Assembly: GCA_009929095.1 (NCBI GenBank)
Contig: SABF01000101.1
Coordinates: forward strand, 1 to 5,993
Source of the DNA: Erysipelotrichia bacterium
GTDB taxonomy: Bacteria > Bacillota_I > Bacilli_A > Erysipelotrichales > Erysipelotrichaceae
Length of the DNA: 5,993 bases
Direction of reading: 5' to 3'
Part shown: positions 1 to 5,767 of the stretch, in pieces
Layout of the letters: each line of letters opens with the position of its first letter
Position numbering within the stretch: the stretch's first letter is position 1
Translations under genes and position numbers: made by a program
Notes under the pieces: generated by a model
Told to the model about the DNA's origin: nothing
The model's input: the letters and a program-made list of their open reading frames with translations, nothing else
Database searches by the model: none

Positions 1-214
1 GTGCAGCCTTGAGCAGATAGCCGCAGTAATGAAGGATCAATGCAAAAATAATCAGACCTATGATAAAACCAGATCCCATGCCAATAAACGGCTCTCCAAT
101 GATCATATAGCCAAGAACAGTACAGGCAATCATGATGACAATGCCCAGAAGATACAGAAACAGTCGCTGCCATAAAAATGTGAAAGTCTTTCTGTATATC
201 TCAAAATTACTCAT
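1..214 (-). CDS. Small integral membrane protein, N-terminal part (cut by left edge)
   Basis: The reading frame is open from the ATG at 214 to the window edge and gives 71 residues; the C-terminus lies outside. It begins with a short polar segment (MSNFEIYRKTF) followed by two strongly hydrophobic stretches at about residues 18-38 and 43-66, with a short GEPFIG turn between them, so it should sit in the cytoplasmic membrane. I do not recognise a family and assign no function. A second in-frame ATG lies 9 bases upstream (223). The GGAAGG ribosome-binding site at 225-230 is 10 bases from the ATG at 214 but only 1 base from the one at 223, so 214 is preferred. It follows the aminotransferase on the same strand after a 68-bp gap without a clear terminator, so co-transcription is plausible. 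Confidence 0.72.
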   Translation of the reverse strand, partial: MSNFEIYRKTFTFLWQRLFLYLLGIVIMIACTVLGYMIIGEPFIGMGSGFIIGLIIFALILHYCGYLLKAA

Positions 215-282
215 AGAATGCATTCCTTCCGACCATTTTCTAATCTCTTGATTTTCTCCAGACATTGAAGTGTGTCTGTCAA

Positions 283-1455
283 TCAAACGTGATGAACCTG
301 CAGAAAAATACCGATTCGTTCAACAGCCAGCTTCAGCTGATCCAGGCTGTAGGCATATGAGATGCGGGCATATCCTTCTCCGCTTGGCCCAAAAGCCGTA
401 CCCGGAATAATACAGACTTTCTGTTCTTCCAGAAGCTTTGCACAGAATTCGTAGCTCTTCAGTCCGGATGACGTAATATTTGCGAAAACATAGAATGCAC
501 CTTCCGGCATTGGCGTATGAAGACCGATCTTATTTAACTGTGCAGTCAGGAAGTTGCGTCGGATCTTGAAGGATTCGCAGTGCTTCTGAATATCCTTGTC
601 ACTGCGGCTTGAGATTGCCTCAATTGCAGCAAACTGTGCCGGTGTCATCGGCCCCATGGTCGAGTACTGATGAATATTGTTGCAGGCTGTGATGATTGCA
701 GTTGGAGCCAGCATGTAGCCAAGCCGCCAGCCAGTCATGGAATATGCTTTGGAAAAGCCATTGACGAGCACCAGCTGATCCCTTATTTCTTTAAAACAGC
801 CCATCGAGACTGCCTTCTGATCGTAAGTCAGCTCCAGATAGATTTCATCAGCCACAATCAGAATATGATGTTCCTTAAGAACAGGAATGATCTTCTCATA
901 ATCTTCTCTGGTCATGATGCCGCCCGTCGGATTGCTTGGATAGTTGAGAATAATCATCTTGGTGCGATCGCTGATGCAGGATAAAAGATTCTCGGGAGTT
1001 ACCTTGAACCCTTCCGATTCCTTCACCTGCAGATATATTGGCTTGGCACCATTCAGAATAACTGCCGGTTCATAAGCAACGTAGCCTGGATCAATGATAA
1101 TACACTCATCTCCCGGGTTCAGGACCGCCCGGGCAATCAGATCTATGGATTCACTGGCACCAACAGTCACAAGACAGTTGCTGCATTCATAATCCCAGAC
1201 GCCAAAGCGTCTTCCGTAATAATTCAGGATTCCTTCTCTCAACTGGTGCAGTCCTCTAGTCGGTGCGTAGTAGGTTCTGCCTTTTTTGATATTATAAATA
1301 CATTCTTCACTGATATGCCAGGGAGTTTGAAAATCCGGTTCGCCTACGCTGAGAGAAATAACGTCCGGTGTTCTGCGGGCTAAGTCAAAAAATTCCCACA
1401 GCAGAGAATTCGCCACTTCTTTTACACGGTCACTAAGGAACTCTTCGCTGTTCAT
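283..1455 (-). CDS. PLP-dependent class I/II aminotransferase (AlaT/AspB-like)
   Basis: This 390-residue protein is a complete fold-type I aminotransferase, the usual length for the family. It should move an amino group between an amino acid and a 2-oxo acid in the cytoplasm, using pyridoxal phosphate. Visible landmarks are the GEPDF segment (38-42), the GASES phosphate-loop region (99-103), SNPTGG with Asn175, ADEIY with Asp203 (pyridine nitrogen) and Tyr206, the signature GFSKAYSMTGWRLGY with Schiff-base Lys236 and phosphate-binding Arg244, and Arg364 in YARISYA, expected to bind the substrate carboxylate. All key residues are present. The start overlaps the stop of the upstream Lrp-type regulator by four bases (ATGA). 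Only a distant purine-rich GAGAGG precedes it, which suggests translational coupling. The regulator-enzyme order matches B. subtilis alaR-alaT (yugG-yugH), so alanine is a reasonable substrate guess, but aspartate or aromatic substrates cannot be excluded from sequence alone. Confidence 0.93.
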   Translation of the reverse strand: MNSEEFLSDRVKEVANSLLWEFFDLARRTPDVISLSVGEPDFQTPWHISEECIYNIKKGRTYYAPTRGLHQLREGILNYYGRRFGVWDYECSNCLVTVGASESIDLIARAVLNPGDECIIIDPGYVAYEPAVILNGAKPIYLQVKESEGFKVTPENLLSCISDRTKMIILNYPSNPTGGIMTREDYEKIIPVLKEHHILIVADEIYLELTYDQKAVSMGCFKEIRDQLVLVNGFSKAYSMTGWRLGYMLAPTAIITACNNIHQYSTMGPMTPAQFAAIEAISSRSDKDIQKHCESFKIRRNFLTAQLNKIGLHTPMPEGAFYVFANITSSGLKSYEFCAKLLEEQKVCIIPGTAFGPSGEGYARISYAYSLDQLKLAVERIGIFLQVHHV

Positions 1456-1940
1456 GGTTCAACAATCATCCTCTCATCTTCGATATGATCATTGTTCATG
1501 ATAAAGCCTTCCACTTTATACTGTTTCAGAAGGAAGCAGGTAACCGTAGAGGTTACACCTTCGATCGGTGCAAGCTTGGTTGCGACAAAATCTGACACTT
1601 CACGCATGGTCTGACCCTCAATAAACACCATGAACTCGCTCTTGCCGCTCATCAGATATAAGCTGTTAACTTCTGAGAACATTGCAATCTTCTCCGCCAC
1701 ATTGTCATAGCCGGTATCACGTTCCGGCTTCGCACTGACTTCGATAATCGCTGATACTCGATCATTATTTGTCCGATCCCAGTTGATCACAGTGTGATAA
1801 CCGCATATAATGCGATCCTTTTCCAGCCGTGTCTTTGCCTTCTCAACATTTTCTTCCGTTTCATTGAGAATATCTGCCAGGTCAGAAATTGTCGCTCTCG
1901 GATAATTTTCCAGAGCCTTGATCAGTTCCATATCTTCCAT
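1452..1940 (-). CDS. Lrp/AsnC-family transcriptional regulator
   Basis: This 162-residue protein has the length and two-part build of Lrp/AsnC regulators, which bind DNA as dimers or higher oligomers and respond to amino acids. Residues 4-46 form the N-terminal helix-turn-helix (ISDLADILNETEENVEKAK, then an RLEKDRIICGY wing-like turn). Residues about 60-140 form the RAM ligand-binding domain (VSAIIEVSA, then VNSLYLMSGKSEFMVFIEG, then VTSTVTCFLLK). The start at 1940 is supported by a TGGAGGAAA ribosome-binding site at 1947-1955; an in-frame ATG three codons later is less well placed. The gene overlaps the aminotransferase by four bases, which strongly suggests that the enzyme is its main target. 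The candidate promoter directly upstream carries an inverted repeat that could be its own operator. AlaR (YugG) of B. subtilis is the closest functional parallel I can name; the effector is inferred, not seen. Confidence 0.92.
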   Translation of the reverse strand: MEDMELIKALENYPRATISDLADILNETEENVEKAKTRLEKDRIICGYHTVINWDRTNNDRVSAIIEVSAKPERDTGYDNVAEKIAMFSEVNSLYLMSGKSEFMVFIEGQTMREVSDFVATKLAPIEGVTSTVTCFLLKQYKVEGFIMNNDHIEDERMIVEP

Positions 1941-1969
1941 CAGCTGTTTCCTCCAGAATTTCTATTTTA

Positions 1970-1983
1970 GATATTTTAACATC
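1970..1983. promoter_or_regulatory. Possible Lrp-type operator (AT-rich dyad)
   Basis: On the minus strand the sequence reads GATGTTAAAATATC. Its half-sites GATGTT and AATATC are inverted repeats with one mismatch around an AA centre. It covers the candidate -10 box of the regulator's promoter. Lrp/AsnC proteins commonly bind AT-rich dyads at their own promoters. A second short dyad (AGAAATTCT) lies at 1955-1963, next to the ribosome-binding site. The assignment is inference from position and symmetry only. Confidence 0.28.
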
Positions 1984-2000
1984 AGATACCAGAAAGTGAA
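1973..2000 (-). promoter_or_regulatory. Candidate sigma-A promoter of the regulator-aminotransferase unit
   Basis: On the minus strand a TTCACT -35 box (1995-2000, four of six consensus bases) and a TAAAAT -10 box (1973-1978, five of six) are separated by 16 bases. They lie in the 63-bp gap between the signal peptidase stop and the regulator start, with the ribosome-binding site just downstream. No terminator is seen in this gap, so the promoter may be internal to a longer transcript from the signal peptidase gene. Confidence 0.4.
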
Positions 2001-2003
2001 CGA

Positions 2004-2528
2004 TCAGGTGAGAATTCTGCCTTCAATCTGAGACAGCACAACCGGTCCAAACGAGCGCGAATCAATTGAGTTTTCCCGATTATCTCCCAGCACGAAATAC
2101 TCCTGATCTTTCAAGGTCAGCGGATATGCAATATTGCCTGTTTCTGTCTCAGTGGATCCAATGGCATAGGATTCGCTCATTGCCTGCCCATTAATATATA
2201 GCAGTCCGTCATGAATATCCACAGTATCACCGCTGACAGCTACAATCCGTTTGATATAGGAATCCCCTTTCGTCATTTTGATTCCAATCACATCTCCGGC
2301 TTTATAATTTTGTCCAAGCCGCATGAAAACCACCATCTGTCCATTCCTATAAGCGGGGTTCATGGAATTGCCGGTTACCGCAGTAATGCCAAACACAAAA
2401 TAGAAAAGGATGAAAACAATTATTGTGATAATTGCAATTCCTTCCAGCATAGCAATCAGTCCACGGTGCTGGCGATCATAGTGGATTTTTCCCTTTTCAT
2501 TTGCCGGCTTTGAACCGATATTTGTCAT
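2004..2528 (-). CDS. Type I signal peptidase (P-type, Ser/Lys dyad)
   Basis: This 174-residue membrane-anchored protease should cleave signal peptides from exported pre-proteins on the outer face of the cytoplasmic membrane. A basic cytoplasmic tail (about residues 1-24) leads into one transmembrane segment (about 28-50). The box with nucleophile Ser55 (GNSMNP) follows, then general-base Lys93 in YIKRIVAVSGD, and box E, GDNRENSIDSRSFG (148-161). Lys rather than His marks it as the bacterial P-type and not the SipW/ER type. The short size without an extended beta domain is typical of Firmicutes SipS-like enzymes. The ATG at 2528 has only a weak AGGG 14 bases upstream. Met27 is an alternative start but would remove most of the cytoplasmic tail. 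The gene is divergent from the two-component pair and lies upstream of the regulator-aminotransferase unit in the same direction. Whether it is the housekeeping peptidase or a specialised copy cannot be told from this window. Confidence 0.94.
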   Translation of the reverse strand: MTNIGSKPANEKGKIHYDRQHRGLIAMLEGIAIITIIVFILFYFVFGITAVTGNSMNPAYRNGQMVVFMRLGQNYKAGDVIGIKMTKGDSYIKRIVAVSGDTVDIHDGLLYINGQAMSESYAIGSTETETGNIAYPLTLKDQEYFVLGDNRENSIDSRSFGPVVLSQIEGRILT

Positions 2529-2571
2529 ACTGATATTTTACCCTAATACGTATGAATGCATAATTAAAAAA

Positions 2572-2601
2572 TTGGAAATCAGACCATCTTTTGTTTATGA
2601 T
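2572..2601 (+). promoter_or_regulatory. Candidate promoter of the two-component operon
   Basis: A TTGGAA -35 box (2572-2577, four of six) and a TATGAT -10 box (2596-2601, five of six) are separated by 18 bases. The expected transcription start is near 2608, giving a short leader that holds the AAGGGAG ribosome-binding site (2625-2631), seven bases before the response regulator ATG. The box lies in the 110-bp AT-rich region shared with the divergent signal peptidase gene, for which I could not fix a convincing promoter. I found no match to the published LytTR-box pattern in the region. Confidence 0.45.
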
Positions 2602-2638
2602 TACAGTATCAATTTCCTTCAGATAAGGGAGTTTTGAA

Positions 2639-3385
2639 ATGAGCATAGCAATCGTTGATGATGAGGAACAGTTCCGTCTGAATCTGGAAGCCTGCCTCGA
2701 TAACTATCTGGATCATCAGAGCATTCAGGCAGATATTGACTGCTTCAGGGATGCCGAGTCTTTTCTGACTGCTTTTGAGCCAAAGAAATACTCTATCATC
2801 TTTATGGATATTTACATGGGCAGAATGAATGGCGTGGATGCCGCAAAGAAAATCCGTGAAACTGATGAGTCCTGCATTCTGATTTTCTGCACCACTTCAG
2901 TTGACCACATGCCGGACGCCTTTGCCTGTCACGCATTTGATTACATGGTCAAACCGGCTGATCAGCAGCGAGTGGATAAAATCATGGATGATGCAATCAG
3001 AACTATTCCGCAGCAGCAAAAATATCTCAGTGTCAACTCTGACGGACGGACTTTCTCCATCTTCTATTCTGATCTGATCAGCATCACCTCCAGCGGACAC
3101 TATCTTTCCCTGATGCAGCGCAATGAAAGAACGATTGTTACCCGGCTGACTATGCCGGAGCTTCTTGAAAAACTGGAGAATGATTCTCGTTTTCTGATTA
3201 TCAACCGCGGTATTCTTGTCAATATGGATCATGTGACATCCATGTCCGGCAGCAACTGCCAGATGGACAATGGCATCAGCTATCCAATTAAAGTGCGCAA
3301 CAGCACTGAAATCACACAGAAGTGGCATGATTACTGTTTTGAGGAGATCCGCAGAAATCAGACTCACATAACGGAACGGCGGTAG
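2639..3385 (+). CDS. LytTR-family response regulator (AgrA/VirR-like)
   Basis: This 248-residue protein is a two-domain response regulator that should activate or repress target promoters once phosphorylated by its partner kinase. The receiver domain (about 1-122) has the acidic pocket Asp7/Asp8, phospho-acceptor Asp57 (IIFMDIYMG), Thr85/Thr86 after beta-4 and Lys105 in DYMVKP, so it appears fully functional. The C-terminal domain (about 127-235) is LytTR-type: YLSVNSDGRTFSIFYSDLIS, a SGHYLSL strand, RLTMPELLEKL, and the family hallmark FLIINRGILVNMDHV near 185-199. LytTR domains bind direct repeats through beta-strands instead of a helix-turn-helix. A good AAGGGAG ribosome-binding site fixes the ATG. 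The stop is four bases before the sensor kinase start, so the two form an operon. The regulator-first order is often seen for such pairs in Firmicutes. Target genes are not evident here. Confidence 0.95.
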   Translation: MSIAIVDDEEQFRLNLEACLDNYLDHQSIQADIDCFRDAESFLTAFEPKKYSIIFMDIYMGRMNGVDAAKKIRETDESCILIFCTTSVDHMPDAFACHAFDYMVKPADQQRVDKIMDDAIRTIPQQQKYLSVNSDGRTFSIFYSDLISITSSGHYLSLMQRNERTIVTRLTMPELLEKLENDSRFLIINRGILVNMDHVTSMSGSNCQMDNGISYPIKVRNSTEITQKWHDYCFEEIRRNQTHITERR

Positions 3386-3389
3386 AACA

Positions 3390-4784
3390 ATGCACACCTA
3401 TACTTTTGCGAATATCCTGCTCCAGATGCTTCTTCTGGTTCCAGTCGCGGCAGTCTCCATGTTTCCGCCTCTGAAGCATGCATCAGAATACTGGAAACGG
3501 CTGACAATTTACGTTTTGATCGCTGCCGCGCTGGCATTCATCAGTGCCATTCTTGCCACGGTCTCAAAAACCGCCAGTCTTGGCATCTATCATGCTTTAT
3601 CTATTATCATTCTGGCTGTGATCTATCCGAAGTTTTCAAAGATTCCGCCGGTGAAATCCATCTCGATATTTCTCTGGGCAGTGACCCTGATGTCCTATCC
3701 TTATTCGCTGAGCTTTACACTGAACGTATTCATGAATCCCGGAAGCACCTCACTGATGCTGAATGATCAGACTGTCATCATACGTCTTCTGATCGGCACT
3801 GTCATTGCCGGCATCTTCTATGTAACAATCGAACAGAAAGAAGAGATCCTGGTGGACAGCGAATATCTGACCAGCAGCCACTGGCTGATTACCATTCCGG
3901 TATCAGCGATTTTTCTATTTCTGAATATTCTGATGATTCCGGCAAACATTGCCACAATCAAAAATGCTGCGGTGCTGAATGTATATCTTTCCTATATCTT
4001 CTTCAGTCTGTCACTGTATGTTTTGATGTTCATCATCTTCCGAATGTTCTCTCTGGAATTCATCGAAAATGCCAAAGCCAGAGAACAGCAGCACTTTCTG
4101 GCAGTACAGGAATCCGAGTATCTCAATCTGCAGCAGAGCATTGAACAGATGCGGCGTTTCCGTCATGATATCCGCCATTCCTTTGCAATCCTGCAGGACA
4201 TGGCAGACCGCAAAGATATTGATGGCATTCAGAAGTATCTGAAAGAGTATCAGCAGGTGGTGCCGAACATGAAGAACCAGAACTACACGCCAAATCATAC
4301 CGTCAATGCTGTGCTCAATCATTACAATTCTCTGGCGGAGAATAAAAAGGTTCATCCGGTTCTTCAGATCAACCTGCCCGCAAAGCTCAGTATCCCGGAT
4401 ACCGTCCTCTGTTCCATGATCGGCAATCTGTTCGAAAATGCAATAGAGGGATGCGAAACAGTTCCAGAAGAACTGAGGCAGCTGTCACTGTCCGTCATTG
4501 TTAAGAGCGATACATCATTGTACATTGTCACAACCAATACGTTTGACGGCAAGGCAAAAACATTCCACGGAAGATATCTTTCCACCAAGCGAACCAATGG
4601 CGGTGTCGGAACCACCTCCATCACCACGCTCACAGAAAAGTTTGGCGGCAGTGTTCAATTCCACCATGACACCAGCCATTTCTATGTAGATATTGTGATT
4701 CCCGTTACAGTCCCAAAAGACAGCGGAGCCTCAGACGATTATGATGATGACGATGACACAGAACTAATGCACGCAGACCAATAA
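3390..4784 (+). CDS. GHKL-domain sensor histidine kinase (AgrC/VirS-like)
   Basis: This 464-residue membrane sensor is the partner of the LytTR regulator four bases upstream. The N-terminal half has six or seven hydrophobic segments (about residues 7-25, 37-58, 64-80, 88-110, 128-147, 165-186 and 195-220) with very short loops, the build of peptide-sensing HPK10-type kinases; no separate extracellular domain is present. A charged, coiled-coil-prone linker (221-255) leads to the dimerisation motif RRFRHDIRHSF with phospho-acceptor His259. The GHKL ATPase domain follows, with the N box GNLFENAIEGC (Asn346, Asn350) and a glycine box NGGVGTTS (403-410). A conserved-looking core FGGSVQFHH precedes the end of the domain near 440. 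The tail (445-464) is unusual, with a DDYDDDDD acidic run at 449-456. The ligand is unknown: no AgrD-like precursor or AgrB-like processing protein is encoded nearby. The ribosome-binding site lies in the end of the regulator gene (GGCGG). Confidence 0.94.
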   Translation: MHTYTFANILLQMLLLVPVAAVSMFPPLKHASEYWKRLTIYVLIAAALAFISAILATVSKTASLGIYHALSIIILAVIYPKFSKIPPVKSISIFLWAVTLMSYPYSLSFTLNVFMNPGSTSLMLNDQTVIIRLLIGTVIAGIFYVTIEQKEEILVDSEYLTSSHWLITIPVSAIFLFLNILMIPANIATIKNAAVLNVYLSYIFFSLSLYVLMFIIFRMFSLEFIENAKAREQQHFLAVQESEYLNLQQSIEQMRRFRHDIRHSFAILQDMADRKDIDGIQKYLKEYQQVVPNMKNQNYTPNHTVNAVLNHYNSLAENKKVHPVLQINLPAKLSIPDTVLCSMIGNLFENAIEGCETVPEELRQLSLSVIVKSDTSLYIVTTNTFDGKAKTFHGRYLSTKRTNGGVGTTSITTLTEKFGGSVQFHHDTSHFYVDIVIPVTVPKDSGASDDYDDDDDTELMHADQ

Positions 4785-4799
4785 ATCAGAGCAGTAATT

Positions 4800-5705
4800 T
4801 CAGAGGATCTGCTTCAGCAGATCTGCAGCACGGGAATCCTTCAGTGCTGCTCCTTCCGTTTCAACAACTGCAGCAGAATACAGCGATGCAATACGCATCG
4901 ACTCTGCATTGGTCCTGCCGATCTTTCTTAATGCAATGAATGCAGCGAGATGACTGTCGCCAGCCCCAGTGCCGTCTTTCTGCACTGCCCTAGCCGCCGG
5001 CATTTCAATATAGCCTTCTCTGCTGAGACATACTGCGCCTCTCACTCCATCGGTGATAATAACGGTATTGCCGGTTCTTTGATGCAGTTTTTCTGCAAGA
5101 TCTTTTATTGCAGCAGTACTTTTTAGAAATGCACTGGCTTCCCGGGCATTGAGATGAACAATCGGATGAATGTCCATCATCTGTTCCATGCGTTCCCGGG
5201 GAATCGATCTGATCCGCGCACCAGGCGCAAAGCAGATGGTCTGTTTGGTGCACTTTTTCAGAAAGTCAATGATGCAGAAACCAGTCTCTTCTTCGATCTC
5301 CAATCCGCAGACATAAATACTGTCAAAAGCCTCTGGATTCAGTGTTTCAAACCATTCCGGATAGAAATGATATTCTGCTCCGTGAACAGCCATAAAGGTA
5401 CGATCGCCATTCGCATCCACCAGGCAATAGCAGCAGCCATTTTCTTCTTTCGGATTCATAGCCGGAATAATGTCCTGCTTCTTGAGCTGTTCTCTGACAA
5501 ATTCGCCAAACAGTCCTGTACCTACCGGAGAGAACAAAACATAGGGCACTTTCATCTGCCGCAATACATTGGAAACATTATATGCGCAGCCCCCCAATGC
5601 AAGCTTCTGCGACTTTGGATTGATATCTTCTTCATGGGAAGGAAGATGATCTACATTAATCAGCACATCGGCAACTGTTGAACCAATGACCAGTGTTTTT
5701 TTCAT
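4800..5705 (-). CDS. PfkB/ribokinase-family carbohydrate kinase
   Basis: This 301-residue cytoplasmic kinase should phosphorylate a sugar or nucleoside-like substrate with ATP. The N-terminal GSTVADVLI and the first PfkB signature LGGCAYNVSNVLRQM (37-51) shape the substrate site. ANGDRTFMAVHGAEY (98-112) resembles the lid/substrate region, NAREA (186-190) holds the Mg-linked NxxE motif, and ITDGVRGAV (217-225) is the usual pre-nucleotide strand. The second signature DGTGAGDSHLAAFI (244-257) carries catalytic base Asp250 and the anion hole. All core motifs are intact. The substrate cannot be named. The ATG at 5705 is preferred because a GGCGG ribosome-binding site lies 7 bases upstream. The longer frame from a TTG at 5723 would begin inside the ribosome-binding site region and next to a terminator. 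The gene converges on the sensor kinase, with stop codons 15 bp apart, and lies immediately downstream of a strong terminator. Confidence 0.93.
   Translation of the reverse strand: MKKTLVIGSTVADVLINVDHLPSHEEDINPKSQKLALGGCAYNVSNVLRQMKVPYVLFSPVGTGLFGEFVREQLKKQDIIPAMNPKEENGCCYCLVDANGDRTFMAVHGAEYHFYPEWFETLNPEAFDSIYVCGLEIEEETGFCIIDFLKKCTKQTICFAPGARIRSIPRERMEQMMDIHPIVHLNAREASAFLKSTAAIKDLAEKLHQRTGNTVIITDGVRGAVCLSREGYIEMPAARAVQKDGTGAGDSHLAAFIALRKIGRTNAESMRIASLYSAAVVETEGAALKDSRAADLLKQIL
4806..4823. other. Perfect 7-bp stem-loop at the convergent gene ends
   Basis: GATCTGC and GCAGATC pair perfectly around a TTCA loop. The element lies inside the last codons of the PfkB kinase gene, 21 bases past the sensor kinase stop codon. 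It could slow or end transcription of either converging gene. Neither strand has a U-tract after it, so it does not qualify as a standard intrinsic terminator and may just reflect the codons used. Confidence 0.25.
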
Positions 5706-5712
5706 GGATATA

Positions 5713-5720
5713 CCGCCTTT
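5713..5720 (-). promoter_or_regulatory. Ribosome-binding site of the PfkB kinase
   Basis: AAAGGCGG on the minus strand ends 7 bases before the ATG at 5705. It is the basis for choosing that start over the upstream in-frame TTG at 5723, which has no ribosome-binding site and sits in the terminator tail. Only one base separates this site from the terminator's U-tract. Confidence 0.65.
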
Positions 5721-5721
5721 C

Positions 5722-5761
5722 AAAAACAGGTTCCGGGAACATCATCAGTTCCCGGAGCCTG
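5722..5761 (-). terminator. Strong Rho-independent terminator after the coiled-coil gene
   Basis: On the minus strand, CAGGCTCCGGGAAC (5748-5761) pairs with GTTCCCGGAACCTG (5727-5740) around a 7-base loop TGATGAT. That gives 13 of 14 pairs, with one C-A mismatch, and a GC-rich centre. Five U residues follow directly (5722-5726). The hairpin begins 6 bases after the stop codon of the upstream coiled-coil gene. On the plus strand the same hairpin is followed by TCTGTTTTA, a poorer tail, so some two-way activity is possible. It ends just before the ribosome-binding site of the PfkB kinase. Confidence 0.88.
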
Positions 5762-5767
5762 TCTGTT

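Noticed and set aside
259..278. Stem-loop CAGACA/TGTCTG after the aminotransferase, as a terminator
   Set aside because: The stem is only 6 bp with an 8-base loop and no U-tract on the minus strand.
251..282. TTGACA just after the aminotransferase stop as a -35 box for the membrane protein
   Set aside because: The -35 match is perfect (minus strand 277-282), but no acceptable -10 box lies at 16-18 bases. The nearest, GAAAAT, needs a 20-base spacer.
2539..2562. Seven-codon minus-strand ORF (MHSYVLG) before the signal peptidase as a regulatory leader peptide
   Set aside because: It is too short, has no ribosome-binding site, and no attenuator structure accompanies it.
2597..2626. Nine-codon ORF (MITVSISFR) before the response regulator as a signal peptide or leader
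   Set aside because: It has no ribosome-binding site, overlaps the candidate -10 box, and lacks the length or features of a pheromone precursor.
2897..3397. 166-codon open frame on the minus strand
   Set aside because: It lies fully antisense to the LytTR response regulator, whose domains and catalytic residues are clear. The antisense translation shows no domain, and it has no ribosome-binding site or conserved-looking pattern.
5154..5681. 175-codon open frame on the plus strand
   Set aside because: It is antisense to the PfkB kinase, which carries both family signatures. The translation is not protein-like and is a codon-bias shadow.
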